Source: CAVVIH01 sp963748295
GTDB taxonomy: Bacteria; Acidobacteriota; Vicinamibacteria; Vicinamibacterales; 2-12-FULL-66-21
DNA length: 64,000 nt
Direction: 5' to 3'
Assembly (NCBI GenBank): GCA_963748295.1
Contig: CAVVIH010000001.1
Span: 372,001 to 436,000, forward strand
Within the stretch, counting starts at the first letter, position 1, and every line of letters begins with the position of its first letter. The translations under genes and the position numbers were made by a program. Below are positions 8,583 through 17,300 of the stretch, one piece after another. The notes under the pieces were generated by a model. It did not search any database and was not told the origin of the DNA. It worked only from the letters and a program-made list of their open reading frames with translations.

Positions 8583-10270
8583 ATGGCGCGCATGCAGACG
8601 TTCGACGCGGTGATCGTCGGTTCGGGTGCGAGCGGCGGCTGGGTGGCGAAGCAGCTGACCGAAGCCGGCCTGCGGGTGGCGGTGCTCGAAGCCGGACGGA
8701 AGCTGGATCCGGCGACCGATTACAGCGAGCACAAACAGCCGTTTCATATGCCGCTGCGCGGTCGTCGTTTGGGACCGCGCGAGACGGTGGCCGAGCAGCC
8801 GATCCAGACCGAGTGCTATCAGTGCGACGAATACACGCACCATCTCTTCGTCAAGGACACGGAGCATCCATATACGACGCCGACGGACCGGCCCTTCAGC
8901 TGGATCCGCGGCCGGCACGTGGGCGGCAAGTCGATCATGTGGGCGCGTCAGATCGTACCGTCTGAGCGACTACGATCTGAAAGCCGCGTCGCGCGACGGA
9001 TTCGGGCCTGACTGGCCGATTACGTATCAGGAGCTCGCGCCTTACTACGATCGCGTCGACAAGTTCATCGGCATCAGCGGGCAGGCCGAGGGGCTTCCGC
9101 AGCTGCCCGACAGCCAGTTCCTGCCGCCGATGAATCTCAGTTGCGGCGAGCAGCTGCTGAAGAAATCGGTCAAGGAGAAGTTCGGCCGGACGCTCACCAT
9201 CGGCCGTGTCGCCATCCTCACGCAAAACCTCAACGGCAGGCCGAAGTGCCACTACTGCGGTCCCTGTTCGCGCGGCTGCACGACCGGTTCGTACTACAGC
9301 AGTCCCGCGAGCACGCTGCCGGCCGCGGAAGCGACCGGACGCCTGACGCTCATCCCGAACGCAATCGCCAGCCACATCCTGACCGACGCGAACGGCAAGA
9401 GCCGCGGCGTCTATTACGTCGATCGCCTGACGCGCAACCATCGCGAGGTAGCGGCCAAGATCGTCGTCCTGTGCGCCTCGACCCTCGAGTCCACGCGCAT
9501 CATGCTGAACTCGAAGTCGCCGCGGCATCCGAATGGCATCGCGAATTCGAGCGGCGTGCTCGGGCACTACCTGATGGACCACATCATGGGAGGCGGGGCG
9601 TCAGGCGTGCTGCCGGTGCTCAGGGGGATCGCCGACCCGCGCGGCAACCGGCCGAACGGCGTCTACATCGCGCGGTTCACGAACATTACCGACAAGCACC
9701 CGGGGTTCCTGCGCGGCTACGCCTTCCAGGGGAACTCGCACGAAAGCACGTGGGGACACGCGTTCGGCATCCCGGGGTTCGGCGCCGACTTCAAGCGCGC
9801 CGTGAAGAAGGAACGTCACTGGTGGATCAGTTTGAGCGGCTTCGGCGAATGCCTGCCGGAGTTCAACAACTTCTGCGAGCTGGACAAGACGAAAGTGGAT
9901 GCGTGGGGCATTCCCGTGCTGCACATCAGCGCGGCGTTCGGCGACAACGAGCGGAAGATGATCGACGACATGGCGGGTACCGCGGAGGAGATGCTGCGCG
10001 CGGTCGGCGCGGAAGGGATCGAACGGCGAGCCCAGATCTCGAAGCCGGGTCTGGCGATCCACGAGGTCGGCACCGCGCGGATGGGCGACGATCCGAAGAC
10101 GCTCGGTGGTGAATCGCTGGCAGCAGGCGCATGACGTCAGCAACCTGTTCGTCATGGACGGTGCGGTGTATCCCTCCTCCCCCTGTCAGAACCCGACGAT
10201 CACGATCATGGCGCTCGCCGCGCGCGCGTGCGACCACCTGGTCGAGGAGCTCAAGCGAGGACGCGTCTAA
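8583..10270 (+). CDS. GMC-family FAD oxidoreductase (gluconate/choline dehydrogenase-like), two frame breaks
   Basis: FAD subunit of the pair that begins at 7888. The N terminus has the dinucleotide-binding motif (VIVGSGASGGWVAKQL) and the GMC signature GGKSIMWARQ. The middle part has CGPCSRGCTTGSYYS, and the C terminus has the catalytic QAHDVSNLFVMDGAVYPS and NPTITIMALAARA. The frame breaks near 8956 (after WARQI) and near 10102 (after DPKT). Deleting one base at each place gives one continuous 561-residue protein. All active-site regions are intact in sequence, so the breaks look like single-base insertions, real or artefactual. Expected role: periplasmic oxidation of a sugar or polyol with electrons passed to a cytochrome encoded elsewhere. 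The exact substrate is unknown. Confidence 0.82.
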
Positions 10271-10272
10271 CG

Positions 10273-10382
10273 CCCAACTCCCAAGACTACCAACTCCCAA
10301 ATTCCTCAAGGTCGCCGGGGTATTCAGCGGCTTTTGGGAGTTGGTTTTTTTGGCAGTTGGGAGTTGGTATTTTTGGGAGTTG
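10273..10382. terminator. Inverted CCCAACT/AGTTGGG heptamer array, probable two-way terminator
   Basis: The left arm (10273-10310) has repeated CAACTCCCAA. The right arm (10331-10382) has repeated TTGGGAGTTGG followed by TTTTTTT and TTTTT runs. The arms can pair in long hairpins. It fills exactly the gap between two convergent genes (GMC oxidoreductase and ThuA-like lipoprotein). It is copy A of four similar elements (also 49691, 52776 and 63646). Confidence 0.6.
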
Positions 10383-10384
10383 TC

Positions 10385-11158
10385 TCAGCGCCTTCCGATC
10401 GCCCATTCGATCCCACCAGTCAGATGTTGCTGGAATCGCGGATCGCGCCAGACATCCGGTTCGTGGCCGAGCGCGGTGTAGAACACCCGCCCGGATCCGA
10501 GCGTCCGCGTCCACGCGAGCGCGAAATCGCGGTCGGTCCGCTTGACGCCTTCCTTCTGCAGATCGACCGACGCGGGATCGAGACTGAGCAGCACATGCAC
10601 ACGGTCGCGCGACCAGTTCCGGTACTGGTAGATCTCGTCGTTGATCGTCAAGCCGTCCTGCAGGTGCGCCGAGGCCGGATGCTGCCGGTCTTCGACCTTG
10701 ACCCGCACGTCCTGGTGCCACGGATGCCCGTCGAAATACCCGCCGATCATCTCGCCGTACTCGGGCCATTTGTAGAACGTGTCGGTTGCGCTGTGGATGC
10801 CGGCGAACCCTTTGCCGCCGCGCACGAACTCCATCAGCGCCCTCTTCTGCGCATCGTCCATCGGCAGCTCGCCGGTCGTGTAGAACACGACGCCGTCGTA
10901 GCCGCGCAGCCCCTGCTCTGAAATCAGCGAGCAGTCCTTCGTCGCCGTGACGGCAAGGCCGCTTCGCGCTCCCACTTCGGTGAGAATCTGCTCCGACAGC
11001 GGCAGCACCTGATGGTTGAAGCCGGCGCTGTGCGTCAGGTACAGGATCCGGGCCGGCGCCCGCGTCTGTGGCTGTGCGGTGGACGTCGGTTCGGTCAGCG
11101 CGGATGCGCCGCAGGCACTGAGGAAGACCGCGGTGAGAACGAGTCTGATGGTGTGCAC
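10385..11158 (-). CDS. ThuA-like domain lipoprotein
   Basis: A 257-residue protein with a lipoprotein signal peptide (LSAC, Cys at residue 17). It is followed by a ThuA/class I glutamine-amidotransferase-like fold (ARILYLTHSAGFNHQVLP, GYDGVVFYTTGELPM, GGKGFAGIHSATDTF, YTALGHEPDVWRDP). ThuA-like domains are linked to trehalose or other carbohydrate use, with no firmly defined reaction; many secreted copies are found in sugar-catabolic loci. The start is GTG at 11158, 3 bases after the stop of the reductase gene at 11162, so the two form an operon. Their pairing suggests sugar-acid or sugar metabolism, which is an inference. Confidence 0.82.
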   Translation of the reverse strand: MHTIRLVLTAVFLSACGASALTEPTSTAQPQTRAPARILYLTHSAGFNHQVLPLSEQILTEVGARSGLAVTATKDCSLISEQGLRGYDGVVFYTTGELPMDDAQKRALMEFVRGGKGFAGIHSATDTFYKWPEYGEMIGGYFDGHPWHQDVRVKVEDRQHPASAHLQDGLTINDEIYQYRNWSRDRVHVLLSLDPASVDLQKEGVKRTDRDFALAWTRTLGSGRVFYTALGHEPDVWRDPRFQQHLTGGIEWAIGRR

Positions 11159-11161
11159 GAG

Positions 11162-12061
11162 TCACTCTCGATTCCAGGAAATGCCGCCGAGGTCGAACAG
11201 CACGGTTGCGAGCGCCGAATAGTCCTGATCGCCGCGGCCGGCAGCGACGAGCGCGGTCACGAGCTGGTGCACGACCGCCGACACCGGCGCCGGCGATTCG
11301 AGCGCGGCTTGCGTCTCGGCGGCGATCCGGTAGTCCTTCGCATAGAGGCGCGACCGGAACCCGGGCTTGTAGTTGCCTTTCAGGATCCGTTCGCCGTGGA
11401 CTTCGAGCACGCGGCTGGCCGCGAACCCGCCGAGCAGCGCGTCCCTGACCCGCCCCGCGTCGATCCCGGCCTTCATCGCGAGCGCGAACGCCTCGCTGAC
11501 CACCGCCAGCGTGCCGCCGATGACCATCTGGTTGCAGACCTTGCACAGCTGGCCGGCGCCCGAATCACCGATGCGCAGGACGCGCTCCGGGTTGCCCATG
11601 GCGTTCAGGATCGGCCTCACCGTCTCGAAGGCGCCGGCATCGCCGCCGGCCATGATCGACAGCGTCGCGTTGATCGCGCCGATCTCGCCTCCGCTGACCG
11701 GCGCGTCGAGCATCGCCGCGCCGTGCGTCAGGGCGCGATCCGCCAGGCGCCGGGCGACCGCCGGCGAGATGCTGCTCGTATCGACGATGATCGTGCCGCG
11801 CTGAACCGCGCTGAAGACGCCGCGTTCCCCCTCGAGCACACGCTCCACGTCCGGGGAGTCGGGCAGCATGGTGACGATCCGCGTCGCGCGTTCGGCAACC
11901 TCTGCCGGCGAGCCCGCGCGCGACGCGCCGGCCGCGACGAGCTCATCGACAGGCGCGGGGCTGCGGCTGTGCACGACGAGCGGAAAGCCGCGCGACAGCA
12001 GGTTCTTCGCCATCGGCTTTCCCATGAGGCCCAGGCCGATGAAACCGACGATGTCTGCCAT
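11162..12061 (-). CDS. NAD(P)-binding beta-hydroxyacid dehydrogenase (GarR/GlxR type)
   Basis: A 299-residue cytoplasmic enzyme of the 3-hydroxyisobutyrate/tartronate-semialdehyde reductase family. It has a Rossmann motif GFIGLGLMGKPMAKNL (6-21), the substrate loop DAPVSGGEIGA (119-129) and the catalytic Lys K174 in GAGQLCKVCNQ. The family reversibly reduces 2-hydroxy-3-oxopropionate or related semialdehydes. The ATG at 12061 has TAGAAT ending 6 bases upstream and no Shine-Dalgarno, so a leaderless message is likely. It is followed 3 bases later by the ThuA-like gene. The exact substrate cannot be read from sequence. Confidence 0.88.
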   Translation of the reverse strand: MADIVGFIGLGLMGKPMAKNLLSRGFPLVVHSRSPAPVDELVAAGASRAGSPAEVAERATRIVTMLPDSPDVERVLEGERGVFSAVQRGTIIVDTSSISPAVARRLADRALTHGAAMLDAPVSGGEIGAINATLSIMAGGDAGAFETVRPILNAMGNPERVLRIGDSGAGQLCKVCNQMVIGGTLAVVSEAFALAMKAGIDAGRVRDALLGGFAASRVLEVHGERILKGNYKPGFRSRLYAKDYRIAAETQAALESPAPVSAVVHQLVTALVAAGRGDQDYSALATVLFDLGGISWNRE

Positions 12062-12067
12062 GCCTAG

Positions 12068-12073
12068 ATTCTA
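12068..12073 (-). promoter_or_regulatory. Probable -10 element of the GarR-type gene
   Basis: TAGAAT (5 of 6 matches to TATAAT) on the minus strand, with exactly 6 bases (CTAGGC) before the ATG at 12061. A start site 6-8 bases after a -10 would fall on the start codon. No good -35 is visible; that position lies inside the 33-base repeat. Confidence 0.45.
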
Positions 12074-12200
12074 TCCGCGTAGATCCGCGTCTCGTGATCT
12101 TCGTGATCCGCGTAGATCCGCGTTTCGTGATCTTCGTGATCCGCGTAAATCCGCGTTTCGTGATCTTGTGATCCGCGTAGATCCGCGTCTTATAATCCTG
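12073..12200. repeat. 33-base tandem repeat, ATCCGCGT family
   Basis: Three full units (12073-12105, 12106-12138, 12139-12170, the last one base short) and a partial fourth. Each unit has two ATCCGCGT cores followed by a TCGTGATCTTCGTG-like tail. The array fills the divergent gap between the GarR-type gene and the deacetylase gene, so its edges contribute to both promoters. A related array with the same core lies at 33083-33173. Confidence 0.85.
12191..12196 (+). promoter_or_regulatory. TATAAT -10 element of the deacetylase gene
   Basis: A perfect TATAAT with exactly 6 bases (CCTGGG) before the ATG at 12203, in DNA of high G+C. It implies a leaderless transcript. The -35 region (about 12166-12173) lies in the repeat and matches poorly. 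Confidence 0.55.
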
Positions 12201-12202
12201 GG

Positions 12203-13155
12203 ATGCTCGCGCGACCGGGTGGAGCGCTGATCGCGCTCCTCCTTGCGATGACGGTAGCAGGCGCCCAGCAGCCCGACGAAGCCCGACCGCCGTATGGCGG
12301 TGACGATGGATGACTTGCCGCTCGTGAGCGGCGCCCAGGATGAGCAGGTCCGGGAGCGGTTCGTGCTCGACCTGATCGAAGCGATCCGGCGGCAGCAACT
12401 TCCCGTCATCGGGTTCGTCAACGAAGGCAAGCTGTGGGGCGATGGCAAGAAGAATCCTGCACGCGTCGGCCTACCTGCGGCTGTGGCTCTCGGCGGGTCT
12501 CGATCTCGGCAACCATACCTACTCACACCTGGATCTGCACCAGGCGCCCGTCGAGGACTTCGAGCGCGACATCCTGAATGGCGAGGTGGCCACCCGCGGC
12601 CTTCGGCCGGCAACGAGCAAACCGCCCTATTACTTCCGGCATCCGTTTCTGCACACCGGGACCTCAAAGGCGACCCGCGACCGCATCGATGCCTTCCTGA
12701 AGAAGCACGAGTATGTCGTCGCGCCGGTGACCGTCGACAACTCCGACTACGTCTTCGCGGCGGCGTACGACCGTGCGGTGCTGAAACAGGATCAAACGCA
12801 GGAACGACGCATCGTCGAGGCATATCTCAAGTACATGGACGCGGTGTTCACCTACTACGAGCAGCAATCGACCGCGATCGTCGGCAGGGAGATTCCTCAG
12901 ACGCTGCTGCTTCATGCAAACGCGCTCAACGGCCGGGCGCTGGATTCGCTGGCATTCATGCTCCGGGGGCGCGGCTACCGGTTCATCAGGCTGAGCGAGG
13001 CGCTCGAAGACCCGGCGTATCAGACGAACGACACGTATTACGGACCCTCCGGAATCAGCTGGCTGCACCGGTGGGCACTGACACAGGGCAGGGACAAATC
13101 GATCTTCGCCGGCGAGCCGGTCGTGCCGGCGTGGATCGAGGAGGCCGCGCGCTAA
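12203..13155 (+). CDS. Secreted polysaccharide deacetylase (NodB-like), two frame breaks
   Basis: A carbohydrate esterase family 4-like protein with a signal peptide from ATG 12203 (MLARPGGALIALLLAMTVAGAQ). The NodB motifs are MAVTMDDLPL (catalytic Asp pair) and GNHTYSHLDLH (metal His-x3-His), followed by KPPYYFRHPFLHTG. The frame breaks near 12283 (between the signal region and MAVTMDD) and near 12469 (before YLRLWLSAG). One extra base at each site explains both, and the restored protein has about 316 residues. It would remove N- or O-acetyl groups from a surface or dietary polysaccharide. The next gene follows after 14 bases with AAAGGAG. Confidence 0.8.
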
Positions 13156-13169
13156 AGGAGCTGTCGACT

Positions 13170-14063
13170 ATGGAACGAAAAACATCCGCGGATTTCGATC
13201 AGGAACTGCTCATTCTGTTCGACGCCTACGTCCACGGCGCGATCGATCGCCGCGGCTTTCTCGACAAGGCGAAGAAGTACGCGGTCGGGGGCGTCACTGC
13301 GGCGATGCTGCTCGACGCGCTGAATCCGAAATTCGCGGAGGCGCAGCAGGTCCCGCCGGACGACAAGCGTTTGAAGGCGGAGGACGTCGAGATCGAGTCG
13401 CCTCAGGGCTACGGCAAGATGAAGGGCTACCTGGTCCGTCCGGCGGCGGCGACCGGCAAGCTCCCGTCCATCCTCGTGGTCCACGAGAATCGCGGGCTCA
13501 ATCCGCACATCAAGGACATCGCGCGGCGTCTCGCGCTCGACAACTTCATGGCGTTCGCGCCCGACGCACTGACGCCGCTCGGCGGCTACACCGGAGATGA
13601 AGATTCAGCCCGGGCGCTCTTCGGCAAGCTCGAACAGCCGAAGACGCGCGAAGACTTCGTCGCCGCCTACAACTATGTGAAGGGACGCGCCGACTCCACC
13701 GGCCGCGTCGGCGTCGTCGGGTTCTGCTACGGCGGCGGCATCGCGCACATGCTCGCGACGCGCCTTCCGGATCTCGCGGCGGCGGTGCCGTTCTACGGCA
13801 ACACGCCCGCGCCGGAGGAAGCAGCCAAGGTCAAGGCGCCGCTGCTGATCCATTTCGCCGAAAACGATGAGCGGATCAACGCGGCGTGGCCGGCGTACGA
13901 AGAAGCGTTGAAGGCGGCGAAGGTGAGCTACCAGGCGTACAAGTATCCGGGAACGAATCACGGCTTCAACAACGACACGACGCCGCGCTACGACGAGGCT
14001 GCCGCGAAGCTCGCGTGGCAGCGCACGCTCGAGTTCTTCAACAAGCATCTGCGCGTCAGCTGA
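13170..14063 (+). CDS. Dienelactone hydrolase family protein with Tat-like N terminus
   Basis: A 297-residue alpha/beta hydrolase of the dienelactone hydrolase family. The triad is C186 (GFCYGGG), D233 (AENDERI) and H264 (TNHGF), all at the expected spacing. The N-terminal ~60 residues carry RRGFLDKAKKYAVGGVTAAMLL, a twin-arginine-like hydrophobic stretch, so export is likely. The start ATG at 13170 is preceded by AAAGGAGC at proper spacing. It follows the deacetylase gene in the same direction and is probably co-transcribed with it. The family hydrolyses lactones and esters; with a Cys nucleophile it may act on a carboxymethylene-lactone-like or sugar ester substrate, which is an inference. 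Confidence 0.87.
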   Translation: MERKTSADFDQELLILFDAYVHGAIDRRGFLDKAKKYAVGGVTAAMLLDALNPKFAEAQQVPPDDKRLKAEDVEIESPQGYGKMKGYLVRPAAATGKLPSILVVHENRGLNPHIKDIARRLALDNFMAFAPDALTPLGGYTGDEDSARALFGKLEQPKTREDFVAAYNYVKGRADSTGRVGVVGFCYGGGIAHMLATRLPDLAAAVPFYGNTPAPEEAAKVKAPLLIHFAENDERINAAWPAYEEALKAAKVSYQAYKYPGTNHGFNNDTTPRYDEAAAKLAWQRTLEFFNKHLRVS

Positions 14064-14336
14064 GCTCGGTTCCGGCCTCCTCTTCCGGCAGCTTTAATAC
14101 TGCCGGGCTCGACATAATCCTTAGCGGCGGCGACAAAGGGTCGCCGCCGCAACGGACTTTGTGTCCCCTCCGCACTCCGTTCGCTTCGCCTTCGATTTTC
14201 GTTGAATTTACCGGGGCCAAATGAGGGTAGACTGTGCCCTCTCCCTCCTGGTTATGCAGACTGGCGGCCGCCGGACTGCCAGTCGTCGTGGCGTGCGCCG
14301 GTCGCGTTTCGCGTGACTCGTGTCGACGAGGTAACT
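14064..14336. other. Intergenic region with two hairpins
   Basis: No gene is seen in these 273 bases. Two stem-loops are visible: CCGGCAG/CTGCCGG (14085-14106, loop CTTTAATA) and GCGGCGGCGA/TCGCCGCCGC (14124-14150). Neither has a T-run, so they could be processing or weak termination signals after the hydrolase gene. An open frame reaches back from the next gene to 14202, but the signal peptide begins at ATG 14337. Confidence 0.5.
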
Positions 14337-17300
14337 ATGAGCTGTCGTTCCGCTATGGTCGCCGTTCGGATGCCCGTCCTGTTGATTGGCGCGGCACTCG
14401 CGCTGCTGGTCGCATCACCCAGCGCGCAACAGTTGCCGGTGCCAGTGCCCGGACGCAATTCAAACCTCGCAAGCGGACCCGCGGAGCTCGTCGTCGATAC
14501 GACGGTGAACCCGCCAGTCGCCACGAAGGTTCGCGGCGACTTTCTCCTGAAGCAGGACAACGAGGGATCGTGCGCGCGCGGATCGCGCAACCCGAAGAAC
14601 CTTCTGTGCGGCGGCAACGACTACGGGCTCGTCGACGTGCCGGGCATCGATCCGGCCGACGTCGTGCGCGACGCGGGCGCGGGCGTCTACCAATCGACGG
14701 ACGGCGGAGACACGTGGGAGAGCACGATGCTGCCCGGCCACGTGCTCGACGCGCCGAGCGCCGGCTTCCTCAAGAACTACAAGGCCTTCGCTGACGTGAC
14801 GGTCCGGATGGGCGCCGCGGGCGTCGCGTACTACACCGGCATCGCGTTCAAGTCGACGAACAACTCCAGCATCGCGTATGTCGCGACGTTCCTCGAGCTC
14901 AACAACCGCGAGGACACGCGTACGCCGTTCACGCACCTGTATACGGTCAAGCTGGATTCGGTGCCGGAGACGCTCCTGACCGATCCGCTCACCGCGACCG
15001 CGTTCATCGACAAGCCGTGGAGTGTCGTGCTGCCGCCGGGCAGCGCCATGTGCACCATCGACGTGCCTCGGCCGGACGGGACCACGGTCAGGCAGCGCGT
15101 CCCGGACAGCCCGCTCATCGTCGGCTATTCGATCTTCCTCGGCCTCGAGAAACATCCGGATCTGCGGCTGACCGCCGAGATGATCGTCCGGGTCACTGAT
15201 TGCGGACGCAAAGTGTCGAAGCCGAAGCTCGTCGCCCTCGGGCACCGCCTGAACGGGATGTCGCTGGCTGTTTCGCCGGTGCCGGGCTCGAAGCAGGTGG
15301 TGGGCGTGTATCGGCGGTTCGCCAACCAGTTCGTGACCGACGCGATGTTCGCGGTGGTGTCGAACGACGGCGGCGTCAGCTGGTCGTTACCGCAGCAGGT
15401 CGCCGCCATCTGCCCGTTCCAGCAGGCGAGCACCGGGTTCAGCCTGCGCGTGAATACGTTCGGCACCGTTGCCATCGATCACACCGGACGCATCATCGTC
15501 GGATGGAGCGATCGAGGCCGGGACCTGACCAAACCGTCGCAGCCGTGCCTGGAGACGGGTCAGTCGCGCATCGTCATCAGCACGTCGACGAACGCGACAT
15601 CATGGTCCGCGCCACAGATCGTGGATCCAGGAACCGGACTCGGGCATCAGATCACGCCGTCGCTGACGTATGGCGGCGGCACGCTGCTGCTGCTGTGGAA
15701 GGATCTGCGGGAAACCGCGTCGCAGTACTTCGACGAGTTCATCTGGGAGTTCCCGCTGCTGCGCGCCGCCGCCGGCCAGTTCGACCCGCCGCCGCCCGGG
15801 GCTGTGCCGGGACCGCCGTTCTACCACAACACGGTCGAGTTCTATTCGAAGATGGCGAAGGTCGACAACGGTGTCCAGTGGGGACCCTCGGTCCGGTTGT
15901 CCCAGTACAAGTTCGGCAAGGCGCCAGGTGAAACCGAGCCGACGCAAAAGCAGTGGGAGATCACCAACCTCAGGCTGTTCGCGAAAGGCTCGTTGGTCTT
16001 CGACGGCGATTATCCCGACGGCGCCGGCCCGCCGATGCTGCCGCCGGACAAGTCGAAGAAACGAACCAAGTGGACGCTCGACATCGGCCAGAACGGCGAC
16101 CCGATGTACTTCGGCGTGTGGGCGAGCAACCGCGACGTGCATCGCGTGCCGCAGCACACGGATCCGACGGGCACCCAGCCGATTCCCTACACGCCGCCGG
16201 GGTTGACCGGCACCAGCTGGGTGGATCCGTCGCAGACGCGTCCGGTCTGCCAGCCCGGCGTGGCGGACTTCACGAAGACGATGGATCAGAACCTGTACGG
16301 CACGCGCATCAGCCGTGGCTTGTATGCGTTCTCTCCGGGCAACAACAAGCAAGTCACCGGCTTCCAGCGCGCGTACGTCGTCACGGCTCGGAACGACTCG
16401 TCGGTCACGAAGAGCTATCTCCTGAGCATTCCGCTCGCGTTTCAGAAAGTGCCAGGAGGATTTGTCTCCTTCTCTCAATTCGCGCCGTTTGGGGGCGCGA
16501 ACGCGACGCGCGTGGTGACGGTGGCTCCCAAGTCTACGGGGTCGCGATCCGTGTTCATCGTTCCGGATACCAATCCGCGCACGACTCTGGATCCCAAACA
16601 GCTCGTACGCGTCGACGTGACTGAGATCGTTTCCAGCGGAACCGGCAGCAGCACCAGCGTTTATTTGAACTCCGATCCGACGGCGCCCGAAATCGAAGCG
16701 CCGGAAATCGAGGCGCCCGAGATCGAAGCCGAAGAGGTGTACACGCCTGAGATCGAGGCGGCGGTGATCACGGCGCACCCGCCGGGGGCGCCCGAGATCG
16801 AAGCGCCCGAGATCGAGGCGAAGTCCGGAGCGGCGCCGGAAATCGAAGCGCCGGAAATCGAGGCGAAGAGCTTCCAGACGCCGGAAATCGAAGCCACGAG
16901 CCTGGGCGCCCCCGAGATCGAGGCGCCGGAAATCGAAGCGCCCGAAATCGAAGCCGCGGCGATCACCGACGTGTCGTGGCCGTTGACGAACAAAGGCAAC
17001 ACCACCGCCGGCTACATCATCAGGCCGCTCGTCGGCGGCGACAGAAGCGGATTCCACTTCCAGCTGGTCGGAAGCCGCACCGTGCTCATCTCGACGGCGA
17101 AGGACTGCCAGCCGGCGTTTGCCACGATGAGCAAGGTGGCGCTCAACCTGAGGGATGCCAACCGTCTCGTCGACGAAACCGCGATCATCACACCAGACGA
17201 GCTGGCGAACGCGACCGTGTGGATCGCGCCCGGCGAAACGATGCTGATCACGTTGCGCGTCCGCGGCGCGGTCACCTTCGACCCGTTCCGCAACCCGACC

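Noticed and set aside
12073..12200. Possible CRISPR array
   Set aside because: Units are contiguous 33-base tandem repeats without variable spacers, and no cas gene is present.
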